Source: JAOAPY01 sp041492185
GTDB taxonomy: Bacteria > Acidobacteriota > Blastocatellia > Pyrinomonadales > Pyrinomonadaceae
Reading direction: 5' to 3'
DNA length: 51,534 bases
NCBI GenBank assembly: GCA_041492185.1
Contig: JBGPWL010000026.1
Span: 1 to 51,534, forward strand
Positions 31,991 to 40,680 of this stretch are shown piece after piece (positions within the stretch are counted from its first letter, which is position 1; every line of letters begins with the position of its first letter). The notes under the pieces are model-generated. The model ran no database searches and was not told the DNA's origin. It saw only the letters and a program-made list of their open reading frames with translations. The position numbers and the translations under genes are program-made.

Positions 31991-32035
31991 AAAGTAGAAG
32001 GTGGACAATCAGACTTCAGCGCGCTCTCATCTGTA

Positions 32036-35000
32036 CTAGCTATCGTGTTTGCTGCGCTTCTTCCTCTCAATTCGATACCGATCGTACCGGCACACCGCCG
32101 CAAAATCGCAAAACCGGCACGTCTTTTCCTTCTCCGACGGGTTGACGACGAACTGGCCGGCGCGCATGCCATCGAGAAAGTTCCAGATCTTCCCGATCAC
32201 TTCGGCGCGAATCTTCTGCCACTCTTCATCGGCGATAACCGCGCCGGCTCTGGATCCGATTCCTGAGTAATGCACCTGGCTCGCGCGATGCAATCCACGA
32301 TTGCGCCGCTCGTTCCCACCGCGAATGATGTAATAGCCGCCGCCCGCGATTGGATAATCGGGAAGTATCAAGCGTTCGAGCGCTTCCAGGTAAATCGGAA
32401 GCTGCAAACTGCGACCTGACTTGATGTCGTCTTTGCTTGAGCCCGTTGACAGTTTGTAGTCGTAAGCAACAAGAGTGTTGTCACGGGCCACGTCGACGCG
32501 ATCGATTTGACCGCTGATCTTCATCGTCTCTTCGCCGACGAATCTGGAGCGAGTCAGCTCAAGCGGCGCGACTTTTGAGGACGGATCTTTCGCCCCAGAC
32601 TTAATGCCGCCAAACGCGACTTCAAAATATGCCGGCACGACGCCCTCAGCGGCGCCCTGTTCCTGGATCTCCAGTTCGTACAGCAACACCTGGTCCAGAA
32701 GAATCTTGCGAATCTCGCGGTCGATTTTCCAGATCTGTTTGTTGAGCGGCGGCACGACTCGCTCGTGTTCATCGAAGACACCATCGGCAATATCCGCCAG
32801 CTCTTGTCGGAGTTTGTCGCGATCGAGTTTGAATAGCTGCTGACGCCGATGTTGCTCGAAGAAACGACGCAGGATGTCGTGCAACAGTTTGCCCGCGTCG
32901 ATCGCTTGCAGATCGAGCGCCGCTTCACCGCGCGGCTCCAACTTCAATACTCGCTGCGCAAAAAATCGGTACGCGCAGTTGCCATAAATGCTCAGGCCAC
33001 TCGCGCTATGAACGAAATCCGCACCGAATCTCTGATTCAGCAGCGCAATCAGATGAGGGTCGGTAATCTCGCCATCGTAAAGTCCAAACAACTGGCCGGC
33101 GCGCTCGCGCTCAATCTCAATGCGGCGCAGCGCCGAATGACTTAGAAAACCATCATTGCGCGCCAATGTTAATAAGCGCTTGATTCTTGGTTGCGGTAAT
33201 AGCGCCTGTTTTTGTCCGCGATGGATGTGCCTTTCCTGTTGCCGCACCAGGGCAACGTTGAGTTCGCCGGTGCTCGAAACTGTTTCGAGGTTCCGGCCTT
33301 CGTAATCCCGACGGATGGTTTCAGCGTCAATCTTAAGTGGTGCGACGGCGCGCCTCAGTTCGTCGATGTAATAGGAAGCGACGGTTTCAGAATCGTCTTC
33401 CAACATCAGAGGCCGGCTGAGATAAAGCCGCTCGGTCGCGCGACAAGCGGCTTGATAGAAATAATGTTCTTCTTTCAACAGCGTGGCCGGCGAGATGTCT
33501 TCCAACGTCAGACCGTATCGCTTGAGACGCTCGCGTTCTTCGTGGGGATAGATCCAATCGCGCGAAGCCCGCAGCGGAAACCCGCCTTCGACCAGTCCCG
33601 CTATGAACACGGCGCGAAAGCGCAGGCCGCGCATGTCGGTCGCTTCGAGCACGCGCAGGCCGCGCGCATCAGCGGCGCCGAAAGATTGCGACTGCGAGCT
33701 GAGGCAACGACGCACCTCGTCGATGAAGGTTGCGAGCGTGGTGGTCGTCGACTCACCCGCTGATGCAGGTGGTATCAAAGAGGCCGCGATCTCAATGCTC
33801 TTGATCGCAGCGACAAAGGCACGGCGCAGACATTCAAGGCTATTGAAGTTGAGCACCGCTTGCGGTAGCTCTCGATCTTCAACCGACCTTCCGATAGGCT
33901 TGACGATCTGCTCGCGAAAACTGAATTGATCGAACAATCTCATCAACGCCAGGCGCAGGTCGGCAGGCGTTCCTTCTCGCGCAACCGCCTGAAGTTTCTC
34001 CGCGCAACGCTGAATCACGAGTGAAGCCCAGGCGATCGCCGCGGGATGAACATCGCGCGATGGCCGTCTCTTCTTCTCGACGTCCACGTTTTCAATCTTC
34101 GCTGTTTCCGCGTTTTCGATTTGGTCGGCTTCGTCCGGATCGCGCGCTTGCTCGCCGGTGTCGATGTTCAGAAGTTCCTTGGTTGCCGCCGCCGCGGGAA
34201 GTTCTTTGATTAGCTGCCGCGCTCTCGTGAGCCAATCACTCACGCGCAATTCGCTGCCAACGTAGGCAAAGCAATTCTCCAGCGCGTCGGCGTCCCAGAC
34301 ACCGATGCGATAGCGATTCCTTAGTTGTTCGTTTCGCGCGGGATCGGGCGGCTGATTGTTCTCTCGGAACAGATCGGAATGCTCCTCGTCGAACTGCGAC
34401 GAGAGTGTGTTTAGCTCTGCTTCGTTCAAACGGAAATATTCCGACTTGATCAGGTCGGCCAGTTCCGAGATTCGCGGCGTGCTGGACTCGTCGCGAGAGA
34501 GCTGTTCGAGAATCGCAAAAAGTTTAAGCGCGGCCCGCAGGCCGGGAATGTCGCTGGCTTCAATGTGCGATTCGAGGTTGCACGGCAGCGATTCCGCGCG
34601 CATTACGCGCGCAATTGTTTTCGCGTAAGCGGCACGCTGGCGCACAACGAGCGCGACGTCGGCCAGACTGTAGCCTTCGCGCAAGACAAGGTGTTTGATC
34701 TCCTTGGCAACGTTGCGAATCTCCGTATCACGATCGCCGCATTCGAAGTATCTGATCTCGGATGGCTCGCAGGTGATCTCATGTTGCCCGTCAACGACAA
34801 CCCGAAGTTCGTCGGACACCGAAGGATTGAAAAGGTTTTCGCGCAGACCGGAAAGAGCCCCGCGCGTGACTACGACGTCCTCCACGCTTCGCGTTTGTTG
34901 AAATGGCGCGATGGACGATAGCTGCTCGACGGTTTCCTGAAACGGCAGAAAGATCTCCGGGTTGCGATCATCGTGATTGAGATTGACGATTACTTCAGGA

Positions 35001-35791
35001 ATTCGTGGAATCAACCGTCGCAGAGTCTCGCCCTGGACTGGCGTGAAATCGAAGAAGCCGTCGAGCACAAGCAATTGCACATCTTTTAACCATGGGATTT
35101 GCACCGCATGGCCATCAAGCTCACCGTTGAGCACCGAGAGCGCGCGCAACTGATCCGCGTCTGCCTCGGTGAGTTGATGCCGGTCCAGCAGCCCGCAATA
35201 CGTCGAATAAATCAGCGCGACCTCTTTGTCGAAATCCACTTGCAGCGCAATCGCGCGTTCCCTACCAGTTGTTTGCGGCGCCAGATCCTGCGTGCGAGCG
35301 GCGATGATCGCAGCAACTTCGGCGGGTGATTTAGCGGCGCGTTCGATCTCGCCAATTAGCGTCGCTACAGTATTGAAGCACCCTTCGCGGCCGGCCAGCG
35401 GCGCGATTGCTTTCAGTTGACGCGTTTCAAGCAGGCGAGCCAGAATCTGCGAGATCAAACTGCGCTTGAGCGGCAACTCTTCCTGATCGATTGGTACGCG
35501 CGGAGAAAGCGCCTGGGCTTTTTCGTCAACAGCCGAAGACAATATTCGTCTGACAAAACCGCGAAAGAGGTAGACGGGCAGTTCACCCCAAACGCCGCGA
35601 TTGTTTTCACCATCAAGAATGCCTTGAGTAACAATCTCCAACAGCGGATGCGACGCCGCGAGATAAAGAAAGCTATTCGCCTTGTTCTGCGAGACAAGAT
35701 CAGCGCAGCGCTCGATCAAACGCGCGCGATTGTTGCCAAGCAGTGGACCTAGCCAGATTTCCTTTGACACATTACCCCGAACTTTTTCCAC
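32036..35791 (-). CDS. addB: AddB-like subunit with a C-terminal Fe-S PD-(D/E)XK nuclease
   Basis: A protein of about 1251 residues. The N-terminus has UvrD-like remnants without a Walker A (GPLLGNNRARL where AddB has its own ATP-site motif), so it is an inactivated helicase-like subunit. The C-terminus is a RecB-type nuclease: Cys939 in GNCAYRFFAQRV, Asp1111 in VAYDYKLSTG, and Cys1225, Cys1228, Cys1234 in TCRFCDFAAVC, completing a four-cysteine Fe-S site. The frame opens at a GTG at 35791 that lies inside an inverted repeat; another GTG at 35770 has a GGGGT sequence upstream and may be the true start. Its partner gene addA lies four genes downstream. Confidence 0.88.
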   Translation of the reverse strand: MEKVRGNVSKEIWLGPLLGNNRARLIERCADLVSQNKANSFLYLAASHPLLEIVTQGILDGENNRGVWGELPVYLFRGFVRRILSSAVDEKAQALSPRVPIDQEELPLKRSLISQILARLLETRQLKAIAPLAGREGCFNTVATLIGEIERAAKSPAEVAAIIAARTQDLAPQTTGRERAIALQVDFDKEVALIYSTYCGLLDRHQLTEADADQLRALSVLNGELDGHAVQIPWLKDVQLLVLDGFFDFTPVQGETLRRLIPRIPEVIVNLNHDDRNPEIFLPFQETVEQLSSIAPFQQTRSVEDVVVTRGALSGLRENLFNPSVSDELRVVVDGQHEITCEPSEIRYFECGDRDTEIRNVAKEIKHLVLREGYSLADVALVVRQRAAYAKTIARVMRAESLPCNLESHIEASDIPGLRAALKLFAILEQLSRDESSTPRISELADLIKSEYFRLNEAELNTLSSQFDEEHSDLFRENNQPPDPARNEQLRNRYRIGVWDADALENCFAYVGSELRVSDWLTRARQLIKELPAAAATKELLNIDTGEQARDPDEADQIENAETAKIENVDVEKKRRPSRDVHPAAIAWASLVIQRCAEKLQAVAREGTPADLRLALMRLFDQFSFREQIVKPIGRSVEDRELPQAVLNFNSLECLRRAFVAAIKSIEIAASLIPPASAGESTTTTLATFIDEVRRCLSSQSQSFGAADARGLRVLEATDMRGLRFRAVFIAGLVEGGFPLRASRDWIYPHEERERLKRYGLTLEDISPATLLKEEHYFYQAACRATERLYLSRPLMLEDDSETVASYYIDELRRAVAPLKIDAETIRRDYEGRNLETVSSTGELNVALVRQQERHIHRGQKQALLPQPRIKRLLTLARNDGFLSHSALRRIEIERERAGQLFGLYDGEITDPHLIALLNQRFGADFVHSASGLSIYGNCAYRFFAQRVLKLEPRGEAALDLQAIDAGKLLHDILRRFFEQHRRQQLFKLDRDKLRQELADIADGVFDEHERVVPPLNKQIWKIDREIRKILLDQVLLYELEIQEQGAAEGVVPAYFEVAFGGIKSGAKDPSSKVAPLELTRSRFVGEETMKISGQIDRVDVARDNTLVAYDYKLSTGSSKDDIKSGRSLQLPIYLEALERLILPDYPIAGGGYYIIRGGNERRNRGLHRASQVHYSGIGSRAGAVIADEEWQKIRAEVIGKIWNFLDGMRAGQFVVNPSEKEKTCRFCDFAAVCRYDRYRIERKKRSKHDS

Positions 35792-35851
35792 AGATTACGC
35801 AGATTCCTCAGATGGAATCGCGACGCAGAATTGTATCGGCGTAATCTGTGG
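35788..35851. repeat. Inverted repeat upstream of addB
   Basis: A perfect 13-bp inverted repeat, ccacagattacgc (35788-35800) and gcgtaatctgtgg (35839-35851), with a 38-base spacer. It spans the region between the rmuC stop and the addB start and overlaps one possible addB start codon. It may be a transcription control site or an isolated member of a repeat family. Confidence 0.75.
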
Positions 35852-35861
35852 ACAGTTTTCG

Positions 35862-37340
35862 CTAGATCTCTCCACCTGCGCTCTTCGAACTCAACAGCGG
35901 TAATGAATCGTCTTCGACAACTTCCGCTTCTCCCGCGATCAAATCCGGAAACAGTCCGCCCTCATCCAAACTCAGCGCCCGCGCTGCTTTGTCGATTGGC
36001 TCCAGCGTCTCGATTTCTTCGCCGGCGATTGCGCCGCGCTCTTTGAACTTGCGCGCTGTCCTAAGCACACGCCCCTCAAGTGAGCCAACGCCCCTGTTGT
36101 ATGACTCAAGCGCACGATCGAGCCCCTTGCCGATATCCGAGAAATGATTCGTAAAAATGCGCAGACGATCGTAAAGCTCCTTACCGAGTTGGCCGACTTC
36201 AATCGCGTTCTTGGCCATCTGGTCTTGCCGCCAGCCGTACGACACTGCCTTGAGCAAAGCAATTAACGTGGTGGGAGTCGCGATGATCACTTTCTCGCTG
36301 ATACCATCTTCGATCAGCTTGGGATCGTGTTCGAGCGCTGCGCTGTAAAACGTTTCACCCGGCAGGAAGAGCAATACAAATTCGGGCGTCGGTTGAACCG
36401 TCTCCCAATAAGACTTTCGACTCAGATTCGTGATATGCGCGCGCACGAGTCGCGCATGTTCTTTCAACTTCGCGATCCGGATCGCTTCATCCGTTGTCGA
36501 GATCGATTCATAGAAGGCATCGAAGGGAACCTTTGAATCGACGACGATGGTGCGGTTGCCCGGGAGCCGAACAATAAGATCAGGCCGGATGCGAGTGTCC
36601 TCGGTGGTTACCGTCTCCTGCTCGACGAAGTCGCAATACTCCAGCATGCCTGCCAACTCGACTACGCGGCGCAACTGAATCTCGCCCCAACGACCGCGGA
36701 TGTGTGGCGCACGCAAAGCCTTCACCAGATTTCCCGTCTCCGCCTGAAGCTGCAATTGAGAAGTCGCCAGCGCCCTCACTTGTTCGCGCAATTCGGAATA
36801 GGCTCCGGCGCGAGTCTTTTCCATTTCGCCAATCTTGCCGTCGACTTTTTCCAGCGATTCCTTCAGCGGCGCCACAAGTTGATCGATGGCTTTCTGTCTT
36901 AGCTCCAGATCTCCTTTAGCGGTCTCCTGAAATTTTTGTAGCGTTGCGTTCGCCAATTCCAAAAACGACTGGTTGTTATCTTTCAGCGCATCGCGCGAAA
37001 GCGCCTTGAACCTTTCCGATAATTCTTCGGCCGCTTGTTTGAAGGACTCGCTTCTTTCCTGCGCTGCTCGGCGTTCGCCTTCGAGCGCGGCTTTTAGCTG
37101 AGTGTTTTCTGCCCTGACCGCTTCGTGCTCGGCGATATCTTTTTCAAAAGCTTCCTCAAGTTTCTTCAACTCAATCTCTTTACCCGACAAGCGCTCGCTC
37201 AAGGTGGCGAACTGCGCGGCGCTTTCGGCTCTGGCGCGGTCGTACTCGTGCTTGAGCCTTGTTCGCAGCGCAAACCACACCACTGCCGCGCCTGCGGCCA
37301 GGCCCAACATGAGCATTAGCACCAGAACAAGGTTTTCCAT
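35862..37340 (-). CDS. rmuC: DNA recombination protein RmuC
   Basis: A 492-residue protein with an N-terminal membrane anchor (LVLVLMLMLGLAAGAAVVWF), a long coiled coil (about residues 30-210), and the conserved RmuC block with RGRWGEIQLRRVVELAGM, VDSKVPFDAF, LFLPGETFYSAAL and LIALLKAVSYGWRQ. RmuC limits inversions at short repeats and is an anchored nuclease-fold protein. Only 13 bases separate it from the zinc-ribbon gene upstream. The AddB-like gene follows on the same strand, so it may share a transcript with the helicase-nuclease genes. Confidence 0.93.
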   Translation of the reverse strand: MENLVLVLMLMLGLAAGAAVVWFALRTRLKHEYDRARAESAAQFATLSERLSGKEIELKKLEEAFEKDIAEHEAVRAENTQLKAALEGERRAAQERSESFKQAAEELSERFKALSRDALKDNNQSFLELANATLQKFQETAKGDLELRQKAIDQLVAPLKESLEKVDGKIGEMEKTRAGAYSELREQVRALATSQLQLQAETGNLVKALRAPHIRGRWGEIQLRRVVELAGMLEYCDFVEQETVTTEDTRIRPDLIVRLPGNRTIVVDSKVPFDAFYESISTTDEAIRIAKLKEHARLVRAHITNLSRKSYWETVQPTPEFVLLFLPGETFYSAALEHDPKLIEDGISEKVIIATPTTLIALLKAVSYGWRQDQMAKNAIEVGQLGKELYDRLRIFTNHFSDIGKGLDRALESYNRGVGSLEGRVLRTARKFKERGAIAGEEIETLEPIDKAARALSLDEGGLFPDLIAGEAEVVEDDSLPLLSSKSAGGEI

Positions 37341-37353
37341 GCGCCGAATTCTA

Positions 37354-37854
37354 TCATTCGCGCGGCTTGGCTACATCATCTGCGGCTATTAACTGGGTTG
37401 TTCGTTCGGTCACACTCGGAAGAGGAACAGGAACGCGCTCGGAAGGTAACTGTTTGGTGGTGTCAGCCTGGGGCAGGTGATTGATGCGGTCCGGTGGCGG
37501 CAGTTTTCGGGACGGCGCCGGGCCATCGCGCATTCTCGACAGCACTCCGTACGTCATCAGACCCATCGCGATGAACAAAAAGAGAGTGCCGATGAGATTG
37601 ATTGTTTTATCGAGCGAGAAAGTCTTTACGACGACGAGCACCGCCATCCCGAGGATGAATGAGATCATTCCCCACATTAGCGAGCGATACATGCGCTGCT
37701 GGATGGCCTTCTCGGTTTGCGATTTTTCCAGTTTCAGGTCTTCGGGAGAAGAATGGTCGGCGACGAGCTTCCCAACCGATTCCAGAGCCAGGCCGCATTT
37801 GCGGCAGAAGCGAGTTTCAAGTCCGGTTTCGGTTCCGCAACTGGGACAGTGCAC
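37354..37854 (-). CDS. Zinc-ribbon membrane protein, paralogue of the gene at 12426-13073
   Basis: A 166-residue protein with an N-terminal zinc ribbon (HCPSCGTETGLETRFCRKCG), two membrane segments (about residues 60-82 and 86-108), and a proline-rich tail ending SVTERTTQLI. The tail matches SVTEHTTKHL of the other zinc-ribbon protein, and the general arrangement is the same, so the two are paralogues. It precedes rmuC by 13 bases and may be co-transcribed. Function unknown. Confidence 0.75.
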   Translation of the reverse strand: MHCPSCGTETGLETRFCRKCGLALESVGKLVADHSSPEDLKLEKSQTEKAIQQRMYRSLMWGMISFILGMAVLVVVKTFSLDKTINLIGTLFLFIAMGLMTYGVLSRMRDGPAPSRKLPPPDRINHLPQADTTKQLPSERVPVPLPSVTERTTQLIAADDVAKPRE

Positions 37855-37927
37855 GAAAGAACCTCCGCGAGATCGTGAAACTAAATACGGCTCTTAGGTG
37901 GCAAAGGTTCTATTGCCTCTCCAAACC

Positions 37928-37956
37928 CTGACAGACTTAACGACTCAAGCTATAAT
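37928..37956 (+). promoter_or_regulatory. Candidate sigma-70-type promoter for the Uma2 gene
   Basis: CTGACA (37928-37933), a 17-base spacer, and a perfect TATAAT (37951-37956), about 42 bases before the ATG at 37999. A GGAGGT ribosome binding site follows at 37984-37989. This is the best-formed promoter I found in the window. Confidence 0.65.
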
Positions 37957-37998
37957 CTGGGGCGGCGTCAAACGAAGTCTCGCGGAGGTTTGCATCTC

Positions 37999-38628
37999 AT
38001 GAGCCTGCCGGAAACTCAAGTGTTGTATTCGGTCGAAGAATATCTCGCGCTCGAACGAAAGTCCGAAGAACGTCATGAGTATCTCGACGGCGAGATTTAC
38101 GAGATGGCCGGCGAGAGCCCCGCCCATGGCACCATTTGCACGAACTTGAGCGGCATTGTCTATGCGCAGTTACGTGGAACGCCCTGCCAAGCATTTTCCA
38201 AGGACACCAAAATCCGCAGCGGGCCGGCCATCCAACGAAGCCTAGCGCCGAAAGGACTTTTCTCCTATCCCGATCTGGTGGTCGTTTGCGGTGAAATGAA
38301 GTACCACGATGAACACCGCCACGTGCTCCTGAACCCTACGGTTATTATCGAAGTCTTATCACCCGCTACGGAGGCGTTTGACCGCGGCGTGAAGTGGCTG
38401 CGGTATCAAACCTGGCTCCCGACGCTGTCCGACTATCTCATGGTGACTCAGTCCCAGCCACAGATCGAGCACTATCAACGTCAGCCAGATGGTGGCTGGC
38501 ATTATTCCCTGGTCAGCGGCCTCGAAAACAGTCTGCGAATCGATTCAATCCGCTGCACTCTGCAACTCAATGACGTTTACGACCGAATTGTCTTCCCGGT
38601 TGAAGAGCGTGAGACTGAAGCAGAGTAA
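37999..38628 (+). CDS. Uma2-family (DUF820) PD-(D/E)XK nuclease
   Basis: A 209-residue protein with the Uma2 pattern: YSVEEYLALERKSEERHEYL, the acidic YPDLVVVCGE, and IIEVLSPATEAFDRGVKWLRY. The family is a PD-(D/E)XK fold of unclear in vivo role, often present in many copies in cyanobacteria and Acidobacteriota. The ATG at 37999 is chosen for its GGAGGT ribosome binding site nine bases upstream; an earlier TTG lies nine bases before it. It is divergent from the zinc-ribbon/rmuC genes and convergent with the exonuclease gene, two bases from it. Confidence 0.85.
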   Translation: MSLPETQVLYSVEEYLALERKSEERHEYLDGEIYEMAGESPAHGTICTNLSGIVYAQLRGTPCQAFSKDTKIRSGPAIQRSLAPKGLFSYPDLVVVCGEMKYHDEHRHVLLNPTVIIEVLSPATEAFDRGVKWLRYQTWLPTLSDYLMVTQSQPQIEHYQRQPDGGWHYSLVSGLENSLRIDSIRCTLQLNDVYDRIVFPVEERETEAE

Positions 38629-38630
38629 GA

Positions 38631-39674
38631 CTATCGACCGAAGCACGCCACCATCCGCTCGTAAACTTTCCGCGTGACCCGCACGTCGTTCAGATTGTAT
38701 TCGCGAATCTCGGCGAGCTTGCCGGCTCCGTAGAGATCGAACACTTTGCTGCCTTCGACTTCGGCGGTCTTGCTCGATTCAATTCCCAGGGCCCACGCGA
38801 TGTCGTCGAGACTCACATGTCGCTTCGCGCCCAGCCACCACTGGTGCATCGTGTCAAAAACTCCGCGCACGTGAAATTCCGCGAGATTCACAAACGGCCG
38901 CGCCGTAATATTGTTGACCAGGCACCTTTGAAAGATGAACGGCAGATCGAAGCCGATGATGTTGTGACCCACGATCTCGTCAGTCTCCGCGTCGAAGGCG
39001 CTCATGAAATTAAGAAAATCAGTAAGCGCCTGTTTCTCTTCCTGTTCGTTCGCGTCCGCGTCGATGCCGAAGACGTGTTCAGTTTCGCCCAATTGCACGC
39101 CTTCGAATTCGAGCCCCGGCACCGGACCAACGTGCACGGCGATGCAAAGAATGCGGCCTGAAGTCGCGCTCAGCGAGCCGAGTTGATAACAGCGTTCTTC
39201 CTCAGCCGCGATGTCCTCGAGATAGCGCTGCTGCTGTTCCAGGCGCATGTTACCGAGTCGATAGACGCGTTCGAGTTGCGGCCCGACGCGATCGCGAAAA
39301 TCAGGCAGCGCGAGTGTCTCGATGTCCAGCGTGTAAGCCTGCGGTAAAACGGGATCGGCTGCCTGGTGCTCGCGATATTTTTCCAAAGTGACGGGACGAT
39401 ATTCCGAGACAATGAATTGCGTGCGGTCCTGAAAACTCTCCAAGTGGCCGGTGATGCCCCACAATCCGGGCTTCAACTCTTTCCATGTTTCGATCGCCTC
39501 ACCCCAGATTTTCAGATTGAGCGCGCCCGTGGCGTTACGGGCCTGCCCGTCGCAGAACAACTTGCCCTGCTGCGTTCTTCGCTCGCGCACCGAACTGACG
39601 ACGACGATCAGCCAGACTTCTTCGCCGATCGTGAGTTCGGGAATCGGAATATTGCCTTTCATATTCAGGTTCAC
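38631..39674 (-). CDS. OB-fold plus PolB-type DEDDy 3'-5' exonuclease
   Basis: A 347-residue protein with two parts. Residues 10-100 look like an OB-fold nucleic-acid-binding domain (GEEVWLIVVVSSVRERRTQQ, then GLWGITGHLESF). Residues 114-345 are a DEDD exonuclease of the kind related to the PolB exonuclease: Asp117 and Glu119 in YTLDIETLAL, Exo II in VGHNIIGFDLPFIF, and Exo III in EYNLNDVRVTRKVYE. It should trim or proofread DNA or RNA 3' ends. The start is a GTG at 39674; an ATG at 39662 would be four residues shorter. Confidence 0.82.
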   Translation of the reverse strand: MNLNMKGNIPIPELTIGEEVWLIVVVSSVRERRTQQGKLFCDGQARNATGALNLKIWGEAIETWKELKPGLWGITGHLESFQDRTQFIVSEYRPVTLEKYREHQAADPVLPQAYTLDIETLALPDFRDRVGPQLERVYRLGNMRLEQQQRYLEDIAAEEERCYQLGSLSATSGRILCIAVHVGPVPGLEFEGVQLGETEHVFGIDADANEQEEKQALTDFLNFMSAFDAETDEIVGHNIIGFDLPFIFQRCLVNNITARPFVNLAEFHVRGVFDTMHQWWLGAKRHVSLDDIAWALGIESSKTAEVEGSKVFDLYGAGKLAEIREYNLNDVRVTRKVYERMVACFGR

Positions 39675-39788
39675 GCTTCCGCGCCTTACAGCTCTATTCT
39701 ATACTGCCTCTGCCGGAAATTATCTCGATCTAAATAACGCGCTCACTTTATCACTTTGTCCTCGCGATGCCTTAGCGAAAACTGATTT

Positions 39789-40472
39789 ATGACGATCCTG
39801 ATCCAAACCCAACGACTTGATCGGCGCGAAGGGCTGGCGCGGATAAGACAACTTGCGGGCAAAGACTTGCGGCCCCTGGCCGATAGTTATGGCATCACCG
39901 TCTGGAAGAACGGGCGCAAGAACAAGGGCTGGGCCGGGCAGGTGATCGAACATTATCTCGGCCTGCCGCAGAATTCGCTGCAAGCGCCTGACTTTGGCAC
40001 CTGGGAATTGAAAGTGGTGCCGCTGAGGCGCATGACTGACAGCACAGTGCGCGTGAAGGAGTCCATGGCTATCACGATGCTCGAACCGGCGGAAGTCATC
40101 GCGAGCAAGTTTGAAGACAGCCATCTCTATGACAAGCTGCGCAGCATGATAGTAGTCGCGCGTATCTTCGAAAACGTAAAAGAGACTTCATCGATCCTGC
40201 ATTCAGCGGCCGAATTTGATCTCGACAATCCAACGGTCTACAAACAAGTGAAGGAAGACTACGAAGCAATCCGCGAAATCATTCACACGAAGGGTATTCA
40301 ATTGCTAACCGGCGAAACGGGAAAATATGTACAGGCGCGAACGAAAGGACGCGGGCACGGCAGCACTTCGCATGCGTTCTACGCGCGTTCCATCTTCGTA
40401 GCGCACATTCTGAATCTGCATAAGCTGGCGATGACGCCGACGGTGAGTTTTGATGAGATAAGAGATGCTTGA
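39789..40472 (+). CDS. MutH/Sau3AI-like endonuclease, no partner methylase visible
   Basis: A 227-residue protein of the MutH/Sau3AI nuclease family. The catalytic set lines up with E. coli MutH: Glu54 (GWAGQVIEHYLG), Asp68 (PDFGTWELK), Glu73 and Lys75, and Lys116 (SHLYDKLRSM). The C-terminal block KEDYEAIREIIHTKG and GKYVQAR also follows MutH. The family nicks or cuts GATC, but no Dam methylase or modification gene is in this window. It starts at an ATG with no clear ribosome binding site and stands alone, followed by a hairpin array. Whether it acts in repair or as an orphan restriction enzyme is undecided. Confidence 0.85.
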   Translation: MTILIQTQRLDRREGLARIRQLAGKDLRPLADSYGITVWKNGRKNKGWAGQVIEHYLGLPQNSLQAPDFGTWELKVVPLRRMTDSTVRVKESMAITMLEPAEVIASKFEDSHLYDKLRSMIVVARIFENVKETSSILHSAAEFDLDNPTVYKQVKEDYEAIREIIHTKGIQLLTGETGKYVQARTKGRGHGSTSHAFYARSIFVAHILNLHKLAMTPTVSFDEIRDA

Positions 40473-40505
40473 AAGTCGTAAGTAAGAGCAGGAGACAGCG
40501 CTTCA

Positions 40506-40650
40506 GCTCCGTTAGGAGCGAAATCTTTATAGCCCTGTGCCTCAAAGGCCCGAAAAGCTCCTTGGAGCGGCATACCACATGTCGCTCCTGAAGGAGCCAG
40601 GGAAGTTGGGTAACTGGCTCCTTCTATAAATATGGCACTCCTAACGGAGT
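40506..40650. repeat. Four-hairpin array (non-autonomous REP/HUH-type element)
   Basis: Hairpins gctcc-gtta-ggagc (40506-40519) and gctcc-tt-ggagc (40557-40568) face right; gctcc-tgaa-ggagc (40584-40597) and actcc-taac-ggagt (40637-40650) face left. Pair spacings are 51 and 53 bases. The outer hairpins carry ATCTTTATAG and the inverted CTATAAATAT. Same architecture as 12186-12359 and as the ends of the transposase element. It fills most of the gap after the MutH-like gene. Confidence 0.88.
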
Positions 40651-40680
40651 TAAGAACGCGTCATTCGTTTGTTGACTAGT

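Noticed and set aside
39789..40472. Type II restriction-modification system around the MutH-like gene
   Set aside because: No methyltransferase or specificity gene is adjacent on either side within the window.
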